Shown: positions 1 through 6,544 of the stretch, piece after piece
Layout: every line of letters starts with the position of its first letter
Position numbering within the stretch: the first letter of the stretch is position 1
Source: CAZBDU01 sp964490725
GTDB lineage: Bacteria > Spirochaetota > Spirochaetia > SZUA-6 > DRHE01
Assembly: GCA_964490725.1 (NCBI GenBank)
Contig: CAZBDU010000050.1
Span: forward strand, 1 to 37,534
Length of the DNA: 37,534 bases
Direction of reading: 5' to 3'
Notes under the pieces: generated by a model
Seen by the model: the letters and a program-made list of their open reading frames with translations, nothing else
What the model was told of the DNA's origin: nothing
Database searches by the model: none
Made by a program: the position numbers and the translations under genes

Positions 1-40
1 TTCAGCTGACCAGTACTAATCTCCCGTGAGGCTTGACCAT
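1..40 (+). rRNA. rrl: 23S ribosomal RNA, 3' end (partial)
   Basis: The first 40 bases match the universal 3' end of bacterial 23S rRNA. The hallmark strings GACCAGTACTAAT and CGTGAGGCTTGACC align without gaps to the last 40 nt of the E. coli gene (recalled). The gene body lies outside the window to the left, so transcription runs rightward. The exact mature end near base 40 is inferred from that alignment and could be off by a few bases. Confidence 0.93.
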
Positions 41-227
41 ATTTTCCCTTTCCCTCTTCGACGACACGGCAGTGCGGTCAAGAGGAGCCGGCGCTCTTCC
101 GGAAGGAACTTCTGTAACCATCCCGGATGAGTGTTGTTTGTTTAGTGAGAGGCTAACGACATAGGAATCGTAATTCCGAGGGCGAGTTTCACCTCCTTTC
201 CTTGCCCTTTTTGCCTCAAAGCAGCAC
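41..227 (+). other. rRNA operon trailer with hairpins, no 5S gene
   Basis: This stretch between the 23S end and the terminator holds no tRNA and nothing resembling a 5S gene: the usual CCCATCCCGAACACGG core is absent on both strands. A first hairpin pairs CCTCTT-C-GAC (53-62) with GTC-AAGAGG (77-85), possibly part of 23S 3' processing. A short CCGG...CCGG hairpin follows near 88-102. The later part carries TCACCTCCTTTC (189-200), identical to the end of bacterial 16S rRNA, in the loop of a further hairpin. Function of the trailer is unknown. Confidence 0.5.
180..212 (+). terminator. Possible weak upstream terminator hairpin
   Basis: GGGCGAG (180-186) can pair with CTTGCCC (201-207), including one G-U pair, and is followed directly by five T residues (208-212). 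The 14-nt loop is large and displays the anti-Shine-Dalgarno-like string. It may be a leaky first terminator ahead of the perfect one at 228-262, or simply a structured trailer element. Confidence 0.4.
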
Positions 228-262
228 TTGGGGATAGACAGCGGTCTATCCCCAATTTTTTT
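228..262 (+). terminator. Intrinsic terminator of the rRNA operon
   Basis: A perfect 12-bp stem pairs TTGGGGATAGAC (228-239) with GTCTATCCCCAA (244-255) around an AGCG loop and is followed by seven T residues (256-262). This is a textbook Rho-independent terminator. It ends the rRNA transcript before the next gene starts at 321. Confidence 0.92.
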
Positions 263-320
263 GTCCCCGTTGCCGCTCCCTGCGGCAGGAGGGTGCTGCA
301 CGCGCGTGAGGTGAAAAAGC

Positions 321-1100
321 GTGAAGATCCTGGTCAACTGCCCTGTGCCCGCTGAGTTCAACGCCTGCCGGGAGGTCCTGGCCCTGCGGGACATCCCGCG
401 CCTGGCCGGTTGCCGTGCCGCGCGGCGGGAGGTGAGCGGGCAGGAGGTGCTGGCCGTCGAGTCCGGGCCGGGCAAGGCGCGCGCCGCCAGCGCGGCCAGC
501 GCCGCAATACCGGCGATGGGCTGCGACATGGTGCTGGACTCCGGCTCCTGCGCGGGAGTGGCCCCCGGCGCGGTGATCGGCGAGATCATTCTGGCGGGGG
601 ACTGCTTCGAATACGACATCTCCGGCTACGGCATTCCCTCGCGCAGCATTGCAGAGATGCATCTACCCTCCGCCTTTGCATTCCTGAGCCCCGGCGACCG
701 GGACGCGCTGCAGCGAAGGGCCGTGGAGGAGGCCGGCGCTGCGGGGGAGCGGCTGCGCCTGGACCGCCAGCTGTGCGGGGAGTACGTCGTGCAGTCACTG
801 GAGCGTCGCGAGCACCTCTACGGGCTGTTTCAGGCGGGCGGAGCAAACTGGGAAACCGCCGGAGTCTACGTGGCGGGCCTGCGCCACTCGCTACCGGTGC
901 TGAGCATGCGGGTGGTGACAGATCTGGGCAACGAGCGGGCGCTGGCCGACTTCCGGCGCAACGTCCGCCCGGCCGCGAGGCGGCTGTACCGCGCCGTGGA
1001 AGCGCTGCTGGTCACGGGCTGGTTCTCGCACTTCGCCGAGCGCTGGCAGGCGGGACCGGCGGGGCGCAGCGAGCGGCTGCCCGCCTCGGTGCGGCCCTGA
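321..1100 (+). CDS. MTA/SAH nucleosidase-like protein (PNP/UDP phosphorylase superfamily)
   Basis: This 259-residue protein resembles the nucleoside phosphorylase/hydrolase superfamily, in which 5'-methylthioadenosine/S-adenosylhomocysteine nucleosidases split purine nucleosides. Recognisable elements in order are an early acidic residue (E12), the GPGK turn (49-52) where the family has a glycine-rich loop, SGSCAGV (74-80) in place of the usual NTG-A-GG segment, WETAGV (177-182) in place of the M-E-x-A-A nucleoside-binding motif with the Glu kept, and V-T-D (D201) matching the catalytic Asp. The motifs are divergent, so substrate is uncertain; futalosine hydrolase is another possibility. The GTG start is supported by GAGGTGA at 308-314. 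It is cytoplasmic, with no signal peptide, and stands alone between the rRNA terminator and the promoter at 1140. Confidence 0.72.
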   Translation: MKILVNCPVPAEFNACREVLALRDIPRLAGCRAARREVSGQEVLAVESGPGKARAASAASAAIPAMGCDMVLDSGSCAGVAPGAVIGEIILAGDCFEYDISGYGIPSRSIAEMHLPSAFAFLSPGDRDALQRRAVEEAGAAGERLRLDRQLCGEYVVQSLERREHLYGLFQAGGANWETAGVYVAGLRHSLPVLSMRVVTDLGNERALADFRRNVRPAARRLYRAVEALLVTGWFSHFAERWQAGPAGRSERLPASVRP

Positions 1101-1139
1101 CCGCGCCCTCGCGCCTCAGGCCGCCCCCCCTCGGGGTGC

Positions 1140-1168
1140 TTGCGGCCGGCCGGGGGTGTCGCTACACT
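1140..1168 (+). promoter_or_regulatory. Candidate sigma-70-type promoter for the RHH gene and pcm
   Basis: TTGCGG (1140-1145) and TACACT (1163-1168) are separated by 17 bp. The -35 box overlaps one arm of a GC-rich inverted repeat (GGCCGC at 1119-1124, GCGGCC at 1142-1147) that lacks a T-run. The predicted start near 1175 leaves a leader of about 30 nt before the TTG at 1205. Confidence 0.5.
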
Positions 1169-1204
1169 GGAGGGTGACAGGCTGATTCCCGAAGGAGGAA
1201 CGCT

Positions 1205-1408
1205 TTGTCAAAAGCATACGTGGAGACCTCCAGCTTTCTGCTGGAGGAGGTGGACGAAATGATCCAGGAAGGCTATTACCAGAGCCGCACGGAAGCGGTG
1301 AACGACGCGCTGCGGATGCTGCTCAAGCAGTACAAGCTGGCCAAGCTGCACGCGAAGGACCAGCGTTCCTTCCAGGGGGGGCTTTCCGCGGCCGAACCGG
1401 AGGGGTGA
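1205..1408 (+). CDS. Small ribbon-helix-helix DNA-binding protein (CopG/ParD-like), orphan
   Basis: This 67-residue protein has the layout of a ribbon-helix-helix (CopG/ParD/MetJ-type) regulator. A short N-terminal strand with alternating side chains (AYVETSSFLL) is followed by helix EEVDEMIQEG, the turn YYQSRTEAVNDALRML and a basic helix, as in ParD-type antitoxins. Such proteins dimerise and bind operators through the paired strands. The TTG start is set by a strong GAAGGAGGA at 1191-1199. No toxin gene of normal size follows; pcm begins 103 bp downstream. It may be an orphan antitoxin or an autonomous repressor, perhaps of its own promoter at 1140. The fold is inferred from the sequence pattern; the target is unknown. 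Confidence 0.7.
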   Translation: MSKAYVETSSFLLEEVDEMIQEGYYQSRTEAVNDALRMLLKQYKLAKLHAKDQRSFQGGLSAAEPEG

Positions 1409-1511
1409 CGGCCAACCGGAGCGCTGCCCGCGGAAGCCGGCCACCGGTGCCCGAGCGCGTCGAGCGGCCCGTGGCTGCGGTTTGCTGCCTCCTCGGAAGG
1501 GGACCGTGCCG

Positions 1512-2156
1512 TTGAAAGTGAGCTATCCTGAGAATCCCCTGGCCGTGCGCATGGCAGCCGGGCAGCTGCGGGAGCGAGGCATCTCCGATTCCCGGGTTCT
1601 GCAGGTGATGTCGGTGCTGCCGCGTCACCGCTTCGTTCCCGGCAAGAGGTCCGCAGAAGCCTATGGGGACCATCCGGTTACCATCGGCAGCGGCCAGACG
1701 ATATCCCAGCCCTACATGGTGGCCCTGATGACGGAGAACCTCCGCTTGCGGGGCCACGAAAAGGTGCTGGAGATCGGCACAGGCAGCGGCTACCAGACGG
1801 CGGTGCTGGCCGAGCTGGCCCGGGAAGTGTGCACCATCGAGCTGGTGGAGCCGCTGGCCCGGCGTGCCCGAAACCTGCTCACGGAGCTGGGCTACCACAA
1901 CATCCGCTTCTGCGTGGGGGACGGCAGCGGCGGCTGGCCGGAGGAGGCGCCTTTCGACGGCATCCTGGTGGCCGCGGCCGCCCCTCGAGTTCCCGGGGCG
2001 CTGAAGGCGCAGCTTTCGGACAACGGCGTGCTGGTCATCCCGGTGGGGGAGACGCGAAGCTACCAGACGCTGACCATCATCCGGCGCATCGGCGCCAGCT
2101 TCGTGAAGCAGGACAGCATCGGCTGCCGCTTCGTTCCCCTGGTCTCGGAGAACTGA
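1512..2156 (+). CDS. pcm: Protein-L-isoaspartate O-methyltransferase
   Basis: Pcm transfers a methyl group from S-adenosylmethionine to isoaspartyl residues of damaged proteins, starting their repair. From the TTG at 1512 the protein has 214 residues, the normal family length. Diagnostic motifs are GQTISQP (61-67), the substrate-loop signature, and SAM motif I, VLEIGTGSGYQTA (85-97), followed by the acidic CTIELVEP strand and the GDGS segment. The reading frame stays open further upstream to 1482, but GGAAGGGGA (1495-1503) is 8 nt from TTG 1512 and only 2 nt from the in-frame GTG at 1506, so 1512 is preferred. It lies downstream of the RHH gene and probably shares its promoter. It is a cytoplasmic single-domain enzyme with no oddities. 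Confidence 0.93.
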   Translation: MKVSYPENPLAVRMAAGQLRERGISDSRVLQVMSVLPRHRFVPGKRSAEAYGDHPVTIGSGQTISQPYMVALMTENLRLRGHEKVLEIGTGSGYQTAVLAELAREVCTIELVEPLARRARNLLTELGYHNIRFCVGDGSGGWPEEAPFDGILVAAAAPRVPGALKAQLSDNGVLVIPVGETRSYQTLTIIRRIGASFVKQDSIGCRFVPLVSEN

Positions 2157-2159
2157 AGG

Positions 2160-2181
2160 CCGCGGGCCGCAGGGGCCGCGG
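2160..2181 (+). terminator. GC-rich hairpin after pcm, weak terminator candidate
   Basis: Two CCGCGG copies (2160-2165 and 2176-2181) can pair, extended by GCC/GGG inside. There is no T-run afterwards, so any termination would be weak or Rho-assisted. It sits just before the cheW promoter. Confidence 0.25.
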
Positions 2182-2200
2182 ACTCTACGCTTCCACGCTA

Positions 2201-2229
2201 TTGAAAAACCGCCGGGAGTTCTCTATCCT
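2201..2229 (+). promoter_or_regulatory. Candidate sigma-70-type promoter for cheW
   Basis: TTGAAA (2201-2206) and TATCCT (2224-2229) are separated by 17 bp, ending 20 bp before the cheW ATG. An overlapping TACTAT at 2229-2234 is an alternative -10. A GGAGGAG ribosome binding site follows at 2241-2247. Confidence 0.55.
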
Positions 2230-2249
2230 ACTATGCGGTAGGAGGAGCT

Positions 2250-2729
2250 ATGTCGACGGGCGACGGCAGGCTGCAGCTGGTGACCTTTCAGCTCGGCGCA
2301 GAGAAGTACGGCATCGACATCATGGACGTGAAGGAAATCCAGAGGCTCGTGGAAATCAGGTCCATACCCAACGCTCCCGCCTACGTGGAAGGGATTCTCA
2401 ACTTGCGCGGCAACATCATCCCCGTGATCAACCTGCACCAGCGGTTTCACTTCAAGAAGGCGGCCCTCACCGAAGAGGACAGGCAGCTGGGCGGCATCAT
2501 CGTCCTGCGCATCAACAAGATGCTCCTGGGGGTGATCATTGACCGGATCTCCCGGGTGGTCAGCGTCGAGGGCAAAATGGTGCAGCCGCCGCCGCAGATG
2601 ATCTCCGGCATCGGCAGGGAGTTTATCCAGGGCGTCATCAAGGAGCAGGAGGGCTACCTGATCGTGCTCGACATCCGCCGCCTGTTCAATCCCGCCGAGC
2701 TGCAGAGAATCACGAGCATCCGAGCGTAG
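2250..2729 (+). CDS. cheW: Chemotaxis coupling protein CheW
   Basis: CheW links chemoreceptors to the histidine kinase CheA in the polar or membrane signalling array. The 159-residue protein is a single CheW domain covering nearly its full length: LVTFQLGAEKYGIDIMDV at the N-terminus, the IRSIPNAPAYVEGILNLRG segment that contacts CheA and receptors, the IPVINL strand, and the VIIDRISRVV and YLIVLDIRRLF strands that close the second barrel. The ATG is supported by GGAGGAG 3 nt upstream of the start. The DegT-like gene starts 14 bp later, so the two are probably co-transcribed. I recall cheW beside a DegT-type gene, NAD kinase and recN in Treponema pallidum too. Spirochaetes often have more than one cheW, so the receptor set served here is unknown. 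Confidence 0.95.
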   Translation: MSTGDGRLQLVTFQLGAEKYGIDIMDVKEIQRLVEIRSIPNAPAYVEGILNLRGNIIPVINLHQRFHFKKAALTEEDRQLGGIIVLRINKMLLGVIIDRISRVVSVEGKMVQPPPQMISGIGREFIQGVIKEQEGYLIVLDIRRLFNPAELQRITSIRA

Positions 2730-2743
2730 GGAGCCTTCCGTCC

Positions 2744-3898
2744 GTGTCCATGACCCCCTTCAGGCCGACTCTCCGACGCCGGGACTTCAACAGCGTGCTG
2801 GACTGCCTGGTTTCGGACCGCATCGGGGCGGGCTCGTTGAGCCGGGAGCTGGCCGCCGAGCTGGCCCGGAGCCTCGGCGTGGCCGGTGGCTACTGCCTGG
2901 CCACGTACTCCGGGGCCGTCACCTCCGCGCTGCGCGCCGTGGGCGTGGGCCCCGGAGACCGGGTGGTGCTTTCGGCGCTGGCTCCCTCGCTGCACCTCGG
3001 GTGTCTGGCCGCGATCGGCGCCGAGCCCCTGGTCACAGACGTGGAGGCGGACACGGGGCTGCCGGATCTGGCGGAAGCGGAGCTTCAGGCCGCCTCCGGC
3101 GCGCGGGCGCTGCTTCTGCACTATCCCCTGGGACAGGTTCCCCGCGGGGCGGAGCTGTTCAGCCTGGGGCTGCCGGTGGTCGAGGACATCTCCCAGGCGC
3201 TGGGCGGCAGCGTGGAGGGGCAGCGCTGCGGCGCCCTGGGGCAGGCGGCCGTGCTGTCCCTGGCGCCGGAGGGGATCATCACGGCCGGGGGAGGGGCGGC
3301 GGTGCTGATGCGGGAGCGTTCGGGACTGCGGGCGCTGCGTTCCGTGCTGGCGCCCCTTCACCCGGAGTCGTTGCTGCCGGACATGAACGCGGCGCTGGGC
3401 AGCGCCCAGCTGAGGCGGCTGGAGCGCTTCCTCAGCTCCCGCCGGGAGATTGCCGCGGCCTACCGCCAGGCCATCTCCCGCTCGCGCCATCGGAGCTTCC
3501 CGTGGGACGAGGAGGCCCAGGGGGTGGATTTTTCCTTTCCGGTGATCGTGCGGGACAGCCTGAATCAGGTTCGCGCCTATGCCACGAAGCACGGCGTGGA
3601 GACGATCCTGCCGTTTGCCGACGCCCTGCTGGCGGTGGCCGGCGTGGGTGCGGGGGGGCTGGAAGCCGGGCAGGCCGTCTCTCCCGCGGGGGCTTTCGCC
3701 CCGGCGGCGCAGGCGGCGGATCCGGCCGGCGGGGAGTCCGTGAGGGAGACGGGGGATGCACCCGCCGGGACGGCAGACCTCACCCGCTGGCCCAGGGCCA
3801 CGGACCTGATGCGGCGCTGCCTGCTTTTTCCCCTGTACCCGGCGCTGGGCAGGCGCGATGTCCAGCTGGCCGCGAAGGTGCTGTCCTCGCTGCCCTGA
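2744..3898 (+). CDS. DegT/DnrJ/EryC1/StrS-fold protein lacking the PLP lysine
   Basis: The 384-residue protein follows the fold of sugar aminotransferases that use pyridoxal phosphate (PLP). It has the phosphate-cup TYSGAVTSALRAVGVGPGD (54-72), the VVED segment with D148 that would contact the PLP ring nitrogen, and the C-terminal FPLYP (362-366). Where active members read S-F-x-P-T-K, this one reads S-L-A-P-E-G (172-177), so the Schiff-base lysine is replaced by Gly177. Typical aminotransferase chemistry therefore looks impossible; a binding, structural or other role is more likely. Residues about 303-345 are an Ala/Gly/Pro-rich, probably disordered insertion. The GTG start at 2744 follows a weak site; the ATG at 2750 is an alternative. 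It lies between cheW and NAD kinase, which has its own promoter at 3918. Confidence 0.8.
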   Translation: MSMTPFRPTLRRRDFNSVLDCLVSDRIGAGSLSRELAAELARSLGVAGGYCLATYSGAVTSALRAVGVGPGDRVVLSALAPSLHLGCLAAIGAEPLVTDVEADTGLPDLAEAELQAASGARALLLHYPLGQVPRGAELFSLGLPVVEDISQALGGSVEGQRCGALGQAAVLSLAPEGIITAGGGAAVLMRERSGLRALRSVLAPLHPESLLPDMNAALGSAQLRRLERFLSSRREIAAAYRQAISRSRHRSFPWDEEAQGVDFSFPVIVRDSLNQVRAYATKHGVETILPFADALLAVAGVGAGGLEAGQAVSPAGAFAPAAQAADPAGGESVRETGDAPAGTADLTRWPRATDLMRRCLLFPLYPALGRRDVQLAAKVLSSLP

Positions 3899-3917
3899 GG
3901 CCTGTCATCCGGTCAGC

Positions 3918-3947
3918 TTTACAAAGCGCGGCCTTGGGGGCTATAGT
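3918..3947 (+). promoter_or_regulatory. Candidate sigma-70-type promoter for NAD kinase-recN
   Basis: TTTACA (3918-3923) and TATAGT (3942-3947) are separated by 18 bp in the only gap of this operon. A start near 3954 would give a leader of about 45 nt before ATG 4000. Confidence 0.6.
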
Positions 3948-3999
3948 GAATACTTGGCAGCCCCGCATCATGCCGGAAGGGAGCGGCCGGCAGATCTCT

Positions 4000-4857
4000 A
4001 TGAAAATCGAAGTCCGCAACGTCGTCGTCGTCGTTAACTCATTGAAGGAGGAGGTGAACAACCTTCTTCCCGAGGTGAGGGACTATGTCGAGAGCCGTGG
4101 CAGCAAGACGCAGGTGATACCCGTGGACAACGCGGAGGCGCTTCCGGCGCCGGAAGGACGGTTGGACCTCGCCATCACCCTGGGCGGAGACGGGACGCTG
4201 CTGTACGGCGCCCGGCTGGTGGCTGGTCGCGGTGTGCCCATCCTGGCGGTCAACCTGGGGGATTTCGGATTCATCACCGAGATCTCCCGCAACGAGTGGC
4301 GCGAAGCCCTGGAGAAGTACCTGGCGGGCCAGTTGGGGATCAGCCGCCGCATCATGTTCACCGCCGAGGTGATGCGGAGCGGGCGGATCGTCGCCGAGTA
4401 TACGGGTCTGAACGACGCGGTGATCCGCTCCAGCGCCTTCTCGCGCATCATCCGCCTGCGGGTGCACCTGGCGGGCACCTTCGTCGTGCGCTACCGGGCC
4501 GACGGGGTGATCGTGGCCACCCCTACCGGGTCCACGGCCTACTCGCTGTCCGCGGGCGGGCCCATTCTGCATCCCGGGATGGAGGCCCTGGTCCTCAACC
4601 CGATCTGCCCGTTTACCCTATCCAACCGCCCGGTGGTGGTCCCCGCCTCGGAAAGCCTGGTGGTGGAGGTGGAGGACAGACAGCGCTCCAGGGTCATCCT
4701 GGTGGTGGACGGCAGGGACGGATGCCAGCTTCAGGCCGGCGACAGGGTGGCGTTCAGGCGCAGTCCCAGCGACACACTGATCATCCTGTCGGACAAGCGC
4801 AATTTCTACGAGGTGCTGCGGGCAAAGCTCAACTGGGCGGGTGAGCCGAATGCTTGA
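4000..4857 (+). CDS. nadK: NAD kinase (ATP-NAD kinase)
   Basis: NAD kinase phosphorylates NAD to NADP and is the only route to NADP. The 285-residue protein carries the catalytic GGDGT motif (62-66), the NE/D-type motif as LNDAVI (137-142), and the glycine-rich ADGVIVATPTGSTAYSLSAG run (167-186) that forms the active site with the second domain. The length is normal. ATG 4000 is preferred because the conserved first strand begins there; an in-frame ATG at 3970 would add ten unconserved residues. Open frame further upstream overlaps the DegT-like gene and is not coding. The stop overlaps the recN start by 8 nt, so translation is probably coupled. Confidence 0.95.
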   Translation: MKIEVRNVVVVVNSLKEEVNNLLPEVRDYVESRGSKTQVIPVDNAEALPAPEGRLDLAITLGGDGTLLYGARLVAGRGVPILAVNLGDFGFITEISRNEWREALEKYLAGQLGISRRIMFTAEVMRSGRIVAEYTGLNDAVIRSSAFSRIIRLRVHLAGTFVVRYRADGVIVATPTGSTAYSLSAGGPILHPGMEALVLNPICPFTLSNRPVVVPASESLVVEVEDRQRSRVILVVDGRDGCQLQAGDRVAFRRSPSDTLIILSDKRNFYEVLRAKLNWAGEPNA

Positions 4858-6544
4858 GGAGCTGACCATCCAGAACTACGCCCTCATCGACAGGCTGCGC
4901 GTGCAGCTGGGCCCGGGGCTCAACATCTTCAGCGGCGAGACCGGGGCGGGCAAATCCATCATGATCGGCGCCCTGGGCGTCCTGCTGGGCGTGAAGGCCG
5001 ACACAGGCTCCATCCGCACCGGGGCGGAGGAGCTGGCGGTGTCCGGCGTCGTGAGGATGGACGGCAACGCCGAAGCGCTGGCCTGGCTTTCCTCCCGGGG
5101 AGTCGAGCCGGAAGAGGACAGCATCATCATTCGCCGGGTGGTCCGCCGCACGGGGCGCAGCTCCGTGTTCGTGCAGTCCACCCCCTTCACCCTGTCCGAT
5201 CTCAGGGAGCTCACCGCCTTCCTGTTCGACCTGCACGGCCAGCACGAGCACCAGTCGCTGCTGGAGCCGGACAACCATCGCCGTCTCCTGGACCGGTTCG
5301 CGGGCTGCACGGAGCAGGTGGAGCAGTTCGCGGCCCTGCATTCCAGGCTGGTGAAGGCCCGGGAGCGGCATGCCAGTCTCCTGGCCAGCGAACGAGAGCG
5401 CCTGCGGCAGATGGACCTGCTGCGGTTCGCGATCCAGGAGATCCAGGAGGCCCGCCTGGTGACGGGGGAGGAGGAGGAGCTGGACAAGGAGCACCAGATC
5501 CTGGCCAACCACGAGCGGCTGGTGAGCGTTCTCGAGGAGATCCGCTCCGCCATGGGGGAGAGCGGCCTTGCGGCGCTGCGCAAGAGCCGCTCCGCCATGG
5601 TGGAGCTGCTCCAGATCGATCCGCAGCTCGAGCCTCTCTCCCGCCAGCTGGACAACGCCTTCTACGAGCTGGAAGACTTCAGCGAGAGCCTGGCGCGCTA
5701 CGCGGCGGGGGTGGTCTTCGATCCGCGCCGCCTGGCCCAGGTGGAGGAGCGCCTCGGGGTGCTGCGCCGGCTGGAGAAGAAGTACGGCTCCTCCATCGAG
5801 GAGGTCCTGGCCTTCTCGGAGCGCAGCCAGCAGGAGCTGAAGGACATCGAGAACTGGGAAGAGTCCAAGGGCGAGCTGGAAGCGGAGATCGCCGCCCTGG
5901 AGCGGGAGCTCCGCGAGCGGGCGGCCTCGCTGACCGAAGGGCGCACCGCCGCCCGGGAGGTCCTGCAGGGACGGGTGGAGGCGGAGCTGCGGCAGCTCGG
6001 CATGCCCAAGGTGCGTTTCCAGGTCGACATCCGGGAGCGGACCAACGAGGCGGGCCGGCCGGTGTACACCGCCACCGGCAAGGATCGCGTGGAGTTCATG
6101 ATCTCCGCCAACCTGGGGGAGCCGTTCAAGCGGCTGGCGCAGATCGCCTCGGGAGGGGAGCTGTCCCGGATCATGCTGGCCATCAAGACCGTGCTCGCCG
6201 AGTCGGACCAGGTCAACACCCTGGTGTTCGACGAGGTGGACGCGGGGATCGGCGGCGAGGTGGCGCTGGCGGTGGGGGAGCGGCTGAAGCTGCTTTCGCG
6301 GCACAAGCAGATCCTCTGCATCACCCATCTTGCGACAATCGCCGTGCGGGCCGATAATCACATCAGGGTGGAGAAGCACACCAGGGAGCAGCGCACGGTG
6401 ACCAGGGCGGAGACGGTGGGCGGGGCGCGCCGCCGGGAGGAAATCGCCAGGATGCTGGCGGGGGATCGCACGGGAGAGGCTTCGTTGAAACACGCCGAGG
6501 AGCTCCTGCGGCGCTACGGCGGATCGGGACGGAAAGATGGCTGA
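4850..6544 (+). CDS. recN: DNA repair protein RecN (SMC-like ATPase)
   Basis: RecN is a cohesin-like ATPase that acts on double-strand breaks in recombinational repair. The 564-residue protein has the Walker A GETGAGKS (29-36), the Q-loop HGQHEHQSLL (129-138), a central coiled coil rich in Glu, Arg and Leu (about 150-390), the ABC signature SGGELSR (434-440), and the Walker B LVFDEVD with D461 and E462, followed by the ITHL switch histidine. The start at ATG 4850 gives the typical MLEEL opening; a GTG 9 nt upstream is possible. It overlaps NAD kinase by 8 nt and the next gene by 8 nt, forming one coupled unit. No LexA box was recognised. Confidence 0.96.
   Translation: MLEELTIQNYALIDRLRVQLGPGLNIFSGETGAGKSIMIGALGVLLGVKADTGSIRTGAEELAVSGVVRMDGNAEALAWLSSRGVEPEEDSIIIRRVVRRTGRSSVFVQSTPFTLSDLRELTAFLFDLHGQHEHQSLLEPDNHRRLLDRFAGCTEQVEQFAALHSRLVKARERHASLLASERERLRQMDLLRFAIQEIQEARLVTGEEEELDKEHQILANHERLVSVLEEIRSAMGESGLAALRKSRSAMVELLQIDPQLEPLSRQLDNAFYELEDFSESLARYAAGVVFDPRRLAQVEERLGVLRRLEKKYGSSIEEVLAFSERSQQELKDIENWEESKGELEAEIAALERELRERAASLTEGRTAAREVLQGRVEAELRQLGMPKVRFQVDIRERTNEAGRPVYTATGKDRVEFMISANLGEPFKRLAQIASGGELSRIMLAIKTVLAESDQVNTLVFDEVDAGIGGEVALAVGERLKLLSRHKQILCITHLATIAVRADNHIRVEKHTREQRTVTRAETVGGARRREEIARMLAGDRTGEASLKHAEELLRRYGGSGRKDG

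Noticed and set aside
95..112. CCGGAAGGAA resembling the apical loop of SRP (4.5S) RNA
   Set aside because: The conserved asymmetric-loop sequence (AGCAG side) and the matching 5' strand are missing; the string is explained by a short local inverted repeat.
110..130. AACCATCCCGGATGAG as a possible 5S rRNA core
   Set aside because: It matches only a few bases of the 5S CCCATCCCGAACACGG motif, and neither helix I nor the 3' half of a 5S gene can be found around it.
3001..3999. Open frame extending NAD kinase far upstream
   Set aside because: It runs through the DegT-like gene in another frame with Gly/Arg-rich composition; the NAD kinase family similarity begins at 4000 and a promoter lies at 3918.
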